Part shown: positions 54,446 to 63,024 of the stretch, one piece after another | Numbering within the stretch: the stretch's first letter is position 1 | How the letters are laid out: every line of letters starts with the position of its first letter | Origin: Evansella tamaricis | GTDB lineage: Bacteria > Bacillota > Bacilli > Bacillales > Salisediminibacteriaceae | Direction: 5' to 3' | NCBI RefSeq assembly: GCF_019042215.1 | Contig: NZ_JAHQCS010000094.1 | Span: 1-64,000, forward strand | Length of the DNA stretch: 64,000 nt | Notes under the pieces: model-generated | Told to the model about the DNA's origin: nothing | The model's database searches: none | What the model saw: only the letters and a program-made list of their open reading frames with translations | Translations under genes and position numbers: made by a program

Positions 54446-54994
54446 ATGAAAGTTACAAAAACATTCTTTAATGGAGAAGTTAAACTGATAACTCCTAAAG
54501 CTCATTATGATGATCGTGGATTTTTTATGGAAACATACCAATACGAGAAACTAACTAAATATAAGTTAAATACTGTTTTTTCTCAGGATAATCATTCTAT
54601 GTCTTATCATACAGGCACAATCAGAGGTTTACACTATCAGCTTCCCCCGATGGCACAGACGAAACTCGTCCGTGTTATTAGGGGGGCTATTTTTGATGTC
54701 GTTGTAGATATAAGAAAAAGTTCTTCTACCTTTGGGGAATGGATTGGAGTGGAGCTATCGTCAGATAACAAAAAACAACTCTATATCCCAAAAGGTTTCG
54801 CCCATGGTTTTTGCACGAAAATGGATAATACAGAAGTTATCTACAAAGTGGATGCCAATTACTCTCGAACTTTAGAAAGGGGCATCCTTTGGAATGATAG
54901 CAATATTGGGATTTCTTGGCCTAAAGATAATACTATATTATCAGATAAAGATAAGAATCATCCTCTGTTAAAGGATGCTGACGTGTTTGTCTAG
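54446..54994 (+). CDS. rfbC: dTDP-4-dehydrorhamnose 3,5-epimerase
   Basis: The 182-residue cupin enzyme epimerises dTDP-4-keto-6-deoxyglucose at C3 and C5. FSQDNHSMSYHTGTIRGLHYQLPP holds the catalytic histidine (about 62); GAIFDVVVDIRKSSSTFG and YIPKGFAHGFCT follow. Size fits the family. GGAGGGAG is directly before the ATG. It is the second dTDP-sugar enzyme here, but the reductase and thymidylyltransferase genes are not beside it. Confidence 0.92.
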   Translation: MKVTKTFFNGEVKLITPKAHYDDRGFFMETYQYEKLTKYKLNTVFSQDNHSMSYHTGTIRGLHYQLPPMAQTKLVRVIRGAIFDVVVDIRKSSSTFGEWIGVELSSDNKKQLYIPKGFAHGFCTKMDNTEVIYKVDANYSRTLERGILWNDSNIGISWPKDNTILSDKDKNHPLLKDADVFV

Positions 54995-55045
54995 AATTAT
55001 ATTAATCTATGAGAAAAATACATACCCGAGAGGACGAAATGAAAG

Positions 55046-55984
55046 ATGCAAATGGGAAAACACTTTTATCAAGTTGTTGCTGCTAAATTAATAGATGCAA
55101 AGGAAATCGCTGATTTGATCATCGCCTGTGATATAGAACAATTTGGAGTTCCAGATTTTTCTCTTGATGATTTATTGGAGATTTGGAATGATATCCCAAT
55201 GGAGACAAATACTTGGGTTATTAGAAATGAGGAAGATAAAATTACAGGTTATGGTTTTCTCGAAGAAGTTTCGGAAGGACGATTAGATTCTTATGGATAT
55301 GTTCATCCAAGTGACAAAGGCAAAGGCATAGGTACCATTTTGTTAAATATGATGGAAAAAAGGATAGCAACCTATGCGACAACTTACGAAAAAAAAGGGA
55401 AAAGCTTTGTATGGAATAATATTATCCCAGCTCTTAATGCAGATGCCCGACACTTACTTGAGTCAAGGGAATTTGTATTTCAACGTCTCCATAGCAAGAT
55501 GGAAGTGGTATTAACAAAGGAACCTGATCCCCCTTGCAAAACTGGACAAAGTATCATCTGTCCTTATGAGGAGCAACGTGATGGAGTATCCGTTTGGAGA
55601 GCTTACTTGGAGACTTTTCAAGACACAAGAGAATTCCGTCCCATCTCTTACGATGAGTGGATGGAAGAAAAAAATGGCTCGGATTATGATAAACAATTTT
55701 GGTATGTGGCATATTCCGGAAAGGATCTTGTTGGATATGTTATTAGTAAGATCATACCGGATGGATTATTTATAGATTTACTTGGGGTTAAAAAGGCCGC
55801 ACGTAATAAAGGGCTTGGTCTAGCACTGCTCCAAACGCTATTCCTTAAGTCATATGAGATGAATATAAAAAGAATTTCCTTAATGGTAGATGCGAATAGT
55901 ATAACGGGAGCGAATAGACTTTACGAAAAAGCAGGAATGCAAAGTCAATTCCAGTTAGCAGTATATTGTAAAAAGAGGGAGTGA
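55046..55984 (+). CDS. Tandem GNAT acetyltransferase
   Basis: A 312-residue protein with two GNAT modules. The first has YVHPSDKGKGIGTILLNMM (about 92-110); the second has VKKAARNKGLGLALLQTLF and LMVDANSITGANRLYEKAGM (about 275-300). Only the second shows a full acetyl-CoA loop (KGLGLALL) and typical C-terminus; the first is also recognisable. The layout resembles mycothiol synthase-like double GNAT proteins. It lies 52 bases after rfbC and may be part of the polysaccharide operon. The substrate is unknown. Confidence 0.82.
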   Translation: MQMGKHFYQVVAAKLIDAKEIADLIIACDIEQFGVPDFSLDDLLEIWNDIPMETNTWVIRNEEDKITGYGFLEEVSEGRLDSYGYVHPSDKGKGIGTILLNMMEKRIATYATTYEKKGKSFVWNNIIPALNADARHLLESREFVFQRLHSKMEVVLTKEPDPPCKTGQSIICPYEEQRDGVSVWRAYLETFQDTREFRPISYDEWMEEKNGSDYDKQFWYVAYSGKDLVGYVISKIIPDGLFIDLLGVKKAARNKGLGLALLQTLFLKSYEMNIKRISLMVDANSITGANRLYEKAGMQSQFQLAVYCKKRE

Positions 55985-56224
55985 AGTCTGGTAGGCCGGG
56001 ATACAAGTGAGTGTTTATGTATGATGGTATACAAGATACAACCACAATGAAATATATTACTAGTTTTTTCAAAGTATCAACTATCCATTACTTATACTAC
56101 CTTCCAATATGTTTACTAATTCCACTTAACGGTTAAAGAAATACTAGATGGTTAGAAAAACAATAACATGAATAACTATACTAAACCATCACTCTTAAAA
56201 CTCTCGAATATGGAGGTATATTTA

Positions 56225-56992
56225 ATGTTAGTGTTTGGACAACGATTGGAAACATTTCATGTACAAGCTACAGATGGTGAGTTAGGAAAAGTAAAGGATA
56301 TTTATTTTGATGAAGAGAATTGGGTTATTCGATATTTAGTTATTGATACACTGAAATGGTTACCAGGAAGAAAGGTATTACTATCTCCAATAGCATTCGA
56401 TCACATTGATTTTGAAAATGAAAAGGTTAATATTTTGGAAACAAAAGAAAAAATAAAAGAAAGCCCTCCGATTGATGAACACAAACCAGTTTCAAGACAA
56501 TATGAAGCACGATTAAGTGTCTATTACAGTTGGCCTCTTTATTGGGGCTATTATGAACCGGAAAGATACTGGGGCAATTACAACACACCACATCAATTAA
56601 AAGAACAGGAAACAATGCCTGAAGTATTTGATCCGGAAGAAGTAGAACAAACGAATAAACTTAGAAGTGCAAAGGAGTTAAAAGGTGAGTTTACTGGATA
56701 CAAAATAAATACAATTGATGGGGAGATTGGAAATGTTGCTGATTTTCTAATAGATGACGAGAACTGGAAGATCCGCTATTTCGTTGTTGGAACGGGAAAT
56801 TGGCTTCCAGGAAAGTATGTTGTTCTCTCCGTCGATTGGATTCAAGATATTAGTTGGAAAGATAGTAGTGTTACTGTCGACCTTACGAAAGACCAGATTG
56901 AAAATGGACCATTCTTTGAATTAGGCGACCCATTTACAAAAAAAGAAGAAAAGATTCTATACGAAAGTTATGGGAAAAATCTACACCTTTAA
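56225..56992 (+). CDS. Double PRC-barrel protein
   Basis: The 255-residue protein has two PRC-barrel repeats, residues about 4-75 (TDGELGKVKDIYFDEENWVI) and about 160-230 (IDGEIGNVADFLIDDENWKI). A linker with PRTYSWPLYWGYYEPERYWG-like aromatic residues connects them. The start ATG 56225 has GGAGG eight bases upstream. PRC-barrels often occur in ribosome- or envelope-related and stress proteins, but this one has no known role. It is monocistronic with a terminator. Confidence 0.85.
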   Translation: MLVFGQRLETFHVQATDGELGKVKDIYFDEENWVIRYLVIDTLKWLPGRKVLLSPIAFDHIDFENEKVNILETKEKIKESPPIDEHKPVSRQYEARLSVYYSWPLYWGYYEPERYWGNYNTPHQLKEQETMPEVFDPEEVEQTNKLRSAKELKGEFTGYKINTIDGEIGNVADFLIDDENWKIRYFVVGTGNWLPGKYVVLSVDWIQDISWKDSSVTVDLTKDQIENGPFFELGDPFTKKEEKILYESYGKNLHL

Positions 56993-57010
56993 TATAAGTA
57001 AATTATGATA

Positions 57011-57048
57011 AAATACCTGTCACTCGTGTTGGTGATGGGTATTTTTTT
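57011..57048 (+). terminator. Terminator after the PRC-barrel gene
   Basis: AATACC and GTCAC (57012-57023) pair with GTGAT and GGTATT (57032-57043), followed by TTTTTT. Confidence 0.78.
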
Positions 57049-57412
57049 GACCTCAGATAGCCTATTCCACAAAATATCCTTATCAAATAGAAGAAGAAAT
57101 CGTTAATCTTTTTGTAAAATATCAATTAGTAATAATCCATAAAATTTACTCTCTATGCATAAATGCTTCATCGTTCTTTATAGGGAATAAATAAATTATT
57201 TCCTTGGCAAGCGCAATATAAGACAAACATCGAGGATAAGATCTATATGTAGAACAAGAACCATGTCGAATTAATGTATATTATAGTATATTTATTGATT
57301 TCTTTTTACTTATTTTCCCATATAGTGAACAGGATAACTATAGTAATGTAGTTTTGTATAAATGATCTAGAGAGGCATGTATGAATGGGTCACTATTTTA
57401 TTTAAACTATCC
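57049..57412. other. AT-rich intergenic region
   Basis: About 360 bases with no gene, no strong hairpin and no match to the repeats. The right end leads into the promoter of the PadR operon. Confidence 0.5.
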
Positions 57413-57441
57413 TTGTTATACGATGTACATCGTGTTACGAT
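57413..57441 (+). promoter_or_regulatory. PadR operon promoter with palindromic operator
   Basis: TTGTTA (57413-57418), a 17-base spacer and TACGAT (57436-57441) form a promoter-like unit. The spacer is filled by ACGATGTACATCGT (57420-57433), a perfect 14-base palindrome. A repressor bound here would block polymerase. Autoregulation by the PadR gene 40 bases downstream is the simplest reading. Confidence 0.55.
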
Positions 57442-57480
57442 AGCATTGTTAGTATCCTATAGAGGATGGAGGGATGAATG

Positions 57481-57804
57481 ATGGATAAGGAAATTATGAA
57501 AGGGAGCATTGATATTCTTTTACTTTCCCTTGTATCTAAGAATGATATGTACGGCTATGAAATAACGAAAGCGTTAAAGGAACAGAGTCAAGGAACTTAT
57601 GAGATGAGTGAAGGGACCCTTTACCCTGCATTAAAGCGATTAGAAAAAAAAGAGTGGTTAAATTCTTACTGGTACGAAACTGAAAAGGGGAGACGGAAGT
57701 ATTATAGGATTACGGATAAAGGGCGTATAGAATTAGAACGTAAATTAGACAATTGGAATAAGGTAGGCAATCTCATATCAAAATGTCGGGAGGGACTTGT
57801 GTGA
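57481..57804 (+). CDS. PadR-family transcriptional regulator
   Basis: A 107-residue winged-helix repressor. The family motif starts MKGSIDILLLSLVSKNDMYGYEITKAL, with EGTLYPALKRLEKKEWL near residues 45-60 and a short C-terminal helix. PadR proteins respond to small molecules and repress an adjacent gene. GGAGGG lies seven bases before ATG 57481. Its stop overlaps the HAAS-type gene, so it is the first gene of a three-gene operon. Confidence 0.92.
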   Translation: MDKEIMKGSIDILLLSLVSKNDMYGYEITKALKEQSQGTYEMSEGTLYPALKRLEKKEWLNSYWYETEKGRRKYYRITDKGRIELERKLDNWNKVGNLISKCREGLV

Positions 57805-58658
57805 ATCTCTTTCAACAATACATTGAAAACTGCTTAAATGAAGTGGAATGCCCAAAGGAAGAACGGGAAGATATTAGAGAGGAATTAAAAACCCACTTAA
57901 TGGAATCTAAACAAACCTATTTGGAGGAAGGTTATACAGAAAAAGAGGCAGAACAACGAACATTGGTGGATTTTGGGGTAGATATAAAAATTGGAAAACA
58001 ACTTCAGCAGTCCATGTATCCATTTCGAATACTAATGTTCTATTGTCTAGGAATAGGGAGTCTTTTATTTACTACGGTAACCTTTTTATTAACAACGTCC
58101 ATACTAGGTTCTGCTCCATTTATCTGGCTTTTGTTTTCACTAGTCATTGGTTCTTGTCTCACATTATATGCCATGAATCCATCCTTTATAGGAGACCGAA
58201 AAATAATTGTGAATGGAACTCTCGGTTCCCTATTAATAAGTTTAATATTCGGTATGCTTCAGTTAAGTACAATGGGGGGTGCAATTGGGACGACATTGTA
58301 CTTACTAGCGCTTCCATTATTTGTATTAGCTATCATTATGATCTATTATACTACTCTTATAAACACATCCCCAAATATAAATAAGGTGAATTGGAAAAAA
58401 GGGATTCACCTTATTAATATATCCATTGGTTTTATTATATTAACTTATGCCGGCTTCTTAATCTGGGGGACTCTTGCTTTCGGATTCTATTATAGAATTG
58501 TTCTGATTGCAATTGTTGGAATATTTGGTTGGGCCGTTTCCTATTGGATTCAATTTAAAACAATTGATAAGTACCCTCTAGTAACAGTATGTTGTGCTCT
58601 ATTTACAGTCATTGCTGGAACTTTTCCAATATATAGTCTTTTTATGCCAATTCATTAG
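57801..58658 (+). CDS. HAAS-domain membrane protein
   Basis: The 285-residue product has an N-terminal helical domain (about 1-70: QQYIENCLNEVECPKEERED and LKTHLMESKQTYLEEGYTEKEAE), the HAAS/permease-prefix pattern found with PadR genes, then about seven membrane helices (78 to 280). It starts with GTG (57801) after GGGAGGG, in a GTGA overlap with the PadR stop. HAAS domains are thought to help membrane proteins assemble or sense with PadR. Function unknown. Confidence 0.82.
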   Translation: MNLFQQYIENCLNEVECPKEEREDIREELKTHLMESKQTYLEEGYTEKEAEQRTLVDFGVDIKIGKQLQQSMYPFRILMFYCLGIGSLLFTTVTFLLTTSILGSAPFIWLLFSLVIGSCLTLYAMNPSFIGDRKIIVNGTLGSLLISLIFGMLQLSTMGGAIGTTLYLLALPLFVLAIIMIYYTTLINTSPNINKVNWKKGIHLINISIGFIILTYAGFLIWGTLAFGFYYRIVLIAIVGIFGWAVSYWIQFKTIDKYPLVTVCCALFTVIAGTFPIYSLFMPIH

Positions 58659-58668
58659 GAGGTAATTG

Positions 58669-59667
58669 ATGAAAAAGAAAAGAACTATAGTATTCGTTTC
58701 CATTGTAAGTTTGGTTGGCTTTCTTCTAATAGTATTTGGAGCCTGGCATGAAATGCAACCTCATGGAAAAACAGGATTAGGAGATACGGTAAGCATTTCT
58801 CCGGATGATAAAAAAATAGTTTTCCATTACTATGAATATGGGATTTCTTCCATTTATACTGCTAATATGGATGGTACCAATGTACAAAAGCTCTCTCATA
58901 CAAGTGGAGATTCCCATATTCAACCTGTATTTTCAAATGACGGGACTAAAATTATTTTCATATCTCTTCATGAAGAGGAGATGAATAGCTCTATTATGAT
59001 GATGAATGCAGATGGAACGAACGTTAAAACGTTAACATCTGGGGAAGAGTTAATTACGGAAGCGATCTTTTCTCCTGACGATACATCGATATTTTTCTTG
59101 CAGGCAGGGGTGTATCAAAACTATTCTCCAATCGCAAGAAAAGCTCCACATGATTTTGATATTTATTCCATAGATATTGATGGGAATAACAAACAGCAGT
59201 TAACGTTCCGAGAAGAATACCATATGGGTTCACTAGGAATATTAAATGATGGGAAACATCTAATCTTTGAAACATATGACAATAACCAAACTGCTTTTTT
59301 CATGTCATTAGAAGATCCAATGAATGTCCATGCTTTTAATCCGATCCTTGAATCTAGTGCACCAATAGCTGATGTGTATTACGTTACACCATCACCGGAC
59401 GGAAAAAAACTGGCATTCTCGACCGTTGCAAATACCTCTGATACTGGTACCTTTCTTTATGAAACTTTTGTTATGGACACAGAAACAGAAATTGCCAAGC
59501 AAGTTACCCGTTTTGGGCAGCATAGCAGTTCTCCAATGTTTTTCAACGACGCGAATAGGCTATTAGTGGTTAGGGATATTGGTTGGCCGAAATCTACACA
59601 AAATGAATACTGGGTAATTCAGTTAGATACTTTAGATGCAGAAAAAATTGAGATGGAAATCAAATAG
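58669..59667 (+). CDS. Membrane-anchored TolB/WD40-like beta-propeller protein
   Basis: The 332-residue protein has one N-terminal helix (about 6-26) and then repeated beta-propeller blades with the patterns DTVSISPDDKKIVF, VFSNDGTKIIFIS, IFSPDDTSIFF and TPSPDGKKLAF. It should sit outside the membrane as a sensor or binding protein. It follows the HAAS-type gene after ten bases, with TAGGAGG before ATG 58669. The three genes form one PadR-controlled unit. No catalytic site was seen. Confidence 0.83.
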   Translation: MKKKRTIVFVSIVSLVGFLLIVFGAWHEMQPHGKTGLGDTVSISPDDKKIVFHYYEYGISSIYTANMDGTNVQKLSHTSGDSHIQPVFSNDGTKIIFISLHEEEMNSSIMMMNADGTNVKTLTSGEELITEAIFSPDDTSIFFLQAGVYQNYSPIARKAPHDFDIYSIDIDGNNKQQLTFREEYHMGSLGILNDGKHLIFETYDNNQTAFFMSLEDPMNVHAFNPILESSAPIADVYYVTPSPDGKKLAFSTVANTSDTGTFLYETFVMDTETEIAKQVTRFGQHSSSPMFFNDANRLLVVRDIGWPKSTQNEYWVIQLDTLDAEKIEMEIK

Positions 59668-59795
59668 AAGGCTTTAAATACCAGCATTATTCTAAAATTA
59701 AACAACTGTTTAACACGGTGACAGGCACCACCCGAAATTGGTCGAATTTTAGCGAAAAGTTTTTACTATAGCCACAATAAAAACGTGGAAAAATG

Positions 59796-59848
59796 TTGAA
59801 AAAGTCAAAGGTGACTCTTATAATCTAAATAAGGAGTCAACTTTGACT
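59796..59848 (+). promoter_or_regulatory. TetR promoter with two AGTCA-N4-TGACT sites
   Basis: TTGAAA (59796-59801), a 17-base spacer and TATAAT (59819-59824) form a strong promoter. AGTCAAAGGTGACT (59803-59816) fills the spacer and AGTCAACTTTGACT (59835-59848) lies just after the start site. Both are AGTCA-N4-TGACT palindromes, 32 bases apart centre to centre, and their flanks are nearly reverse complements. They fit two dimers of the TetR protein encoded next. The long pair could also fold as a hairpin. Confidence 0.65.
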
Positions 59849-59882
59849 TTTTTAGACGTAGGACATATGGGAGTGAATATTT

Positions 59883-60527
59883 TTGGCACCTAGAGTATCA
59901 GAAGACCATAAAGATCAGAGGCAGCAGCAAATACTTGATGCAGCAGAGAATGTGTTTATTCAAAGGGGTTTTAATGCCACAAGCATGCAAAATATTATCG
60001 ATGAATCAGGAATCAGCCGTGGCGGAATCTACACTTATTACAAGAATACAGAGGACATATTCTTAGCCATAATGAAACGGAGGGATGACAGCAGTTTTGA
60101 AGAAAAAATTCCGGTATCACAAGAACATCGTTCCACATGGAAAGAGGTAAATGACATGATCGATGATTTCCGGGATTTTATTGAGGGAATGCCAGAAAGT
60201 TTAGCACCGGCGTTATTTGAATATTACTTCACTACTGGCTGGCATAGTCATAAACACTTACCGATATTAGAATCACGTTATGGAAAAGCGATACAAATGA
60301 TGGTCCATTTATTTGAGGAGGGTGTTGAATCCGGTGAATTTCAGCCACAACTTCCTTTAGACAGCATTGCATGGACACTAATTTCATTCTTTGATGGACT
60401 TGGATTTGCAATGATGCAAATTCAAAGGGAGTTGTTCCAAATGGATGAACAAATTGAGAGTATCCGTTTCTATTTAAAATCAGCACTTAATCCTGTAGAA
60501 ATAAAGAATAGTCATTATACCTCATAA
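59883..60527 (+). CDS. TetR-family transcriptional regulator
   Basis: A 214-residue repressor. The helix-turn-helix lies within residues 15-60 (RQQQILDAAENVFIQRGFNATSMQNI, then ISRGGIYTYYKNTEDIFLAIM). The C-terminal part should bind a ligand and dimerise. It starts with TTG (59883) after GGGAG. The two operator-like sites upstream suggest autoregulation. The next gene, 19 bases on, encodes a CPBP membrane protein and is probably its target too. Confidence 0.9.
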   Translation: MAPRVSEDHKDQRQQQILDAAENVFIQRGFNATSMQNIIDESGISRGGIYTYYKNTEDIFLAIMKRRDDSSFEEKIPVSQEHRSTWKEVNDMIDDFRDFIEGMPESLAPALFEYYFTTGWHSHKHLPILESRYGKAIQMMVHLFEEGVESGEFQPQLPLDSIAWTLISFFDGLGFAMMQIQRELFQMDEQIESIRFYLKSALNPVEIKNSHYTS

Positions 60528-60546
60528 GAGAAAGAGGATGTAAAAG

Positions 60547-61323
60547 TTGAGAATGAGGAACATTTTTTTCATAACAGCAGGGTTCATTCTATTGACAGGC
60601 TATTTTCAGGGAATGAACCTGTTTTTTGATGGGTTAATGTGGGTGATATTCGCTCTCCTTTTTTTCCCACTTGCCCACTATATTTGTCGTTTTAGCGGTC
60701 TAAAAGGTCTTTCAAGCCTTGGATATTATAAAAAGGGGGCGGCTAAGAATCTTATAGTAGGTTTTATCATTGGGTTCCTTTGTTGGGGGATCATGTACTT
60801 AATTTTTTATTTAATGGGCAGATATGAAGGACTGAATGCAAGGGACTTTGGCACAATATTTTTGTTACTTATCCAAGCATCGGTAGGAATGTTTCTTGGA
60901 TCAACCATAAATGATGCCATTGTAAGGGGTTATTTCTTCAGCCATCTTCAAGGTAAAGTATCTGTTTTCGTTTTCCTTTCCTTCACATCAATTATTTATG
61001 CACTTGATGATTTCTGGTATGAAGGATTCAGTATTAACAATACTATTTTTTCGTTCTTGTTAGGTTTATCCCTTGCTTATGCTTTTTGGAAAACGGGATC
61101 GATTTGGTATACAACTGGATTACACTGGGGTTTAAACATGATGTATAGTATCGTATACGGTTTACCAGGTACTGGCCAACATGGAGGAGTTTTTTCAATT
61201 AAATCCGTGAATGATGAAGACATATATTTCTATATAACAATTGGGATTACTGTTTTTTTACTTCTGATAGTTATTTTATATTTTCGATTTACAAACACGA
61301 ATAAAGAAAGTGGAGCAGGATAA
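60547..61323 (+). CDS. CPBP (CAAX)-family membrane protein, active site degenerate
   Basis: The 258-residue protein has about eight helices and the CPBP layout. The EExxxR motif appears as NDAIVRGYFFSHL near residue 124, with Asn-Asp in place of the two glutamates. The FxxxH motif is missing (TSIIYALDDFW), but HWGLN of the third motif is kept near 195. So the fold is likely present, while protease activity is doubtful. It starts with TTG, AGAGG nine bases before, or at ATG 60553. It is in the TetR operon. Confidence 0.78.
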   Translation: MRMRNIFFITAGFILLTGYFQGMNLFFDGLMWVIFALLFFPLAHYICRFSGLKGLSSLGYYKKGAAKNLIVGFIIGFLCWGIMYLIFYLMGRYEGLNARDFGTIFLLLIQASVGMFLGSTINDAIVRGYFFSHLQGKVSVFVFLSFTSIIYALDDFWYEGFSINNTIFSFLLGLSLAYAFWKTGSIWYTTGLHWGLNMMYSIVYGLPGTGQHGGVFSIKSVNDEDIYFYITIGITVFLLLIVILYFRFTNTNKESGAG

Positions 61324-61725
61324 TATCAATGTTTATCCTTTTATGGACTTTGGGTGACGGGAAAAACGTCTATAGAAACTACATGGTTATAATTACAATC
61401 TCCATTTTTTTACATAAATAGCAACATATCAATTTAAATCAGCAATATCTTAACTTCCTTTTTATGCTAATACACTTATTTACATGGTAGTTCCCTATTT
61501 TTTGGAAAGCTAATTTTGTACAGAAAGAATTTTGAACATATCAATTTTGACCACTAATCAAGAACCACATTATTCCGGATGCAGAGTATGTAGGAGTTGG
61601 CACTTCCTACTCACTACCTTGGTTGTACAAACAGTCAATATTTCCCTTTAGCTAATGAGGGGGATAGTAAGAATAGGTGTTGGTGTTCTCTAAGTGAAAT
61701 TTAAGAGAGGAAGGCAGGGAAGATC
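61324..61725. other. Intergenic region before the sigma factor
   Basis: About 400 AT-rich bases. A six-base stem (GTAGGA with TCCTAC, near 61590-61610) is seen, but no clear promoter or gene. A 30-codon frame at 61329 is probably chance. The sigma factor's promoter must lie here. Confidence 0.45.
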
Positions 61726-62265
61726 GTGAAAGAGGAATTTGATCGTTTGTATGAGACTTATCACCAATCACTTTTCCAATATTTATTCTATATGATCCGG
61801 AATCGCGAAATAGCAGAGGAACTAGTGCAAGAAGTGTATATAAAGGTGCTTACCTCATTTCAGAATTTTGAAGGGAATTGTACGGAAAGGACATGGCTTT
61901 ATTCGGTTGCAAAAAATGTAGGAATTGACTGGATTCGAAGTCAAAGCAGGAAAAAAAGAAAATTTGAAGGAATTCAATTTGAATGGAGTGAGCGGGCTTT
62001 TGAATTAAGTGATAATGCTCCACTACCAGAAGAGATTTTAATTCATAAAGATGAAGCAGAGTTAATTTATCAAATGATTGGAAAATGTTCTAAAGATCAA
62101 CAGCAAGTTATTGTGTTACGATACCTCCAATCATTGAGCATATCCGAGACAGCAATGGTGTTAGGCTGGACAGAAGGAAAAGTGAAATCTACCCAGCATC
62201 GTGCCATTAAGGCTTTAAAACATTACATGAATGGCAGTAGAATAAAAGACTTAAAAGCGGTTTGA
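61726..62265 (+). CDS. sigX: ECF RNA polymerase sigma factor, SigX-like
   Basis: The 179-residue ECF sigma factor resembles B. subtilis SigX. Region 2 includes LYETYHQSLFQYLFYM and AEELVQEVYIKVL (DLVQE-type motif); the -10 contact is ERTWLYSVAKNVGIDWIR. Region 4 has DQQQVIVLRYLQSLSISETAMVLGWTEGKVKSTQHRAIKAL. SigX responds to cell-surface charge stress in B. subtilis. Start is GTG with a weak purine-rich site. No rsiX-like anti-sigma gene follows; a terminator comes 20 bases after the stop. Confidence 0.85.
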   Translation: MKEEFDRLYETYHQSLFQYLFYMIRNREIAEELVQEVYIKVLTSFQNFEGNCTERTWLYSVAKNVGIDWIRSQSRKKRKFEGIQFEWSERAFELSDNAPLPEEILIHKDEAELIYQMIGKCSKDQQQVIVLRYLQSLSISETAMVLGWTEGKVKSTQHRAIKALKHYMNGSRIKDLKAV

Positions 62266-62287
62266 TAACCATTTATAATATTATCCA

Positions 62288-62321
62288 AAAGTTGCTGTCC
62301 TTAGAGGATAGCAACTTTGTT
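62288..62321 (+). terminator. Terminator after sigX-like gene
   Basis: AAAGTTGCTGTCCT (62288-62301) pairs with AGGATAGCAACTTT (62305-62318) with one G-U pair and a three-base loop, followed by GTTGTTT. Confidence 0.8.
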
Positions 62322-62506
62322 GTTTAAGACATGTGACTAATGACAGAAGTATCATTTTTACATCATATCGTTAGACCCGCCTAACCATCTAATTAAAAGT
62401 AGCATACAACTATATTAGTAGTCTTATGTGAAAGGAAAAGGGGATAACTCCTGCCCATTTCCAACATGTTAAACACTTATGGTTAGGAAGGAGGTTTGAA
62501 AGAGAG

Positions 62507-62770
62507 ATGAGTAATGATAATCTCTTCAATAATATTGAAAAGAAGTCTGGAGTAGATATGAAGGAAATCTTTAAATTGGCGGATTCCATTAAGACTGCTA
62601 ATTTACAAGATGAACAAACTGTCCGTGGTATTATCCAAAAAGTAGGTGCAATAGCAAATAGACCTGTATCTAAAGAAAAAGAGGATGAATTAGTAAATAC
62701 TATTATTAATAACCCTCAATCCATTAATTTTGATAACATTACAAAAATGATGAATAAAAAGAAGAAGTAG
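62507..62770 (+). CDS. spoVIF: Stage VI sporulation protein F
   Basis: An 87-residue SpoVIF protein, known from Bacillus to help late spore coat assembly in the mother cell. The sequence opens MSNDNLFNNIEKKSGVDMKEI and contains LQDEQTVRGIIQKVGAIANRPV, the family core. The C-terminus is lysine-rich (MMNKKKK). AAGGAGG lies 12 bases before the ATG. A terminator follows. This is a sign that the organism forms spores. Confidence 0.88.
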   Translation: MSNDNLFNNIEKKSGVDMKEIFKLADSIKTANLQDEQTVRGIIQKVGAIANRPVSKEKEDELVNTIINNPQSINFDNITKMMNKKKK

Positions 62771-62818
62771 TAAAGTACTCCCATTCCAAGCTTTATAAAA
62801 TTGCAAGATGTCGGATAC

Positions 62819-62848
62819 AACGCCTTTCATTTAAGGCGTTGTTTTTTA
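62819..62848 (+). terminator. Terminator after spoVIF
   Basis: AACGCCTT (62819-62826) pairs with AAGGCGTT (62833-62840), followed by GTTTTTT. Confidence 0.85.
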
Positions 62849-62872
62849 TTGTAAATTTGTATATCTTATCAG

Positions 62873-62945
62873 AGCGGGCAAGTTGTCTAGCTCCAGAGAA
62901 GAGCGTTTACTTCGGTAAGCAGCACGGGAACGATGCTGCCTTTGA
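62873..62945. repeat. Intergenic repeat fragment D
   Basis: The segment begins with GGGCAAGTTGTCTAGCTCC, the reverse complement of the GGAGCTAGACAACTTGCCC end of copy A (221-239). The rest, with a GAGCGTTTAC-like part, does not match well. It is a short or decayed copy. Confidence 0.6.
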
Positions 62946-63024
62946 TATTGTTTTGGTTTCACAAATGACACATTTCCTTATACAATCAAAAGGACTATTA
63001 TTTTTGAAATGGAGGTAAATAAGA

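Noticed and set aside
61329-61421. 30-codon frame after the CPBP gene
   Set aside because: Weak ribosome site and no recognisable feature; likely chance in AT-rich DNA.
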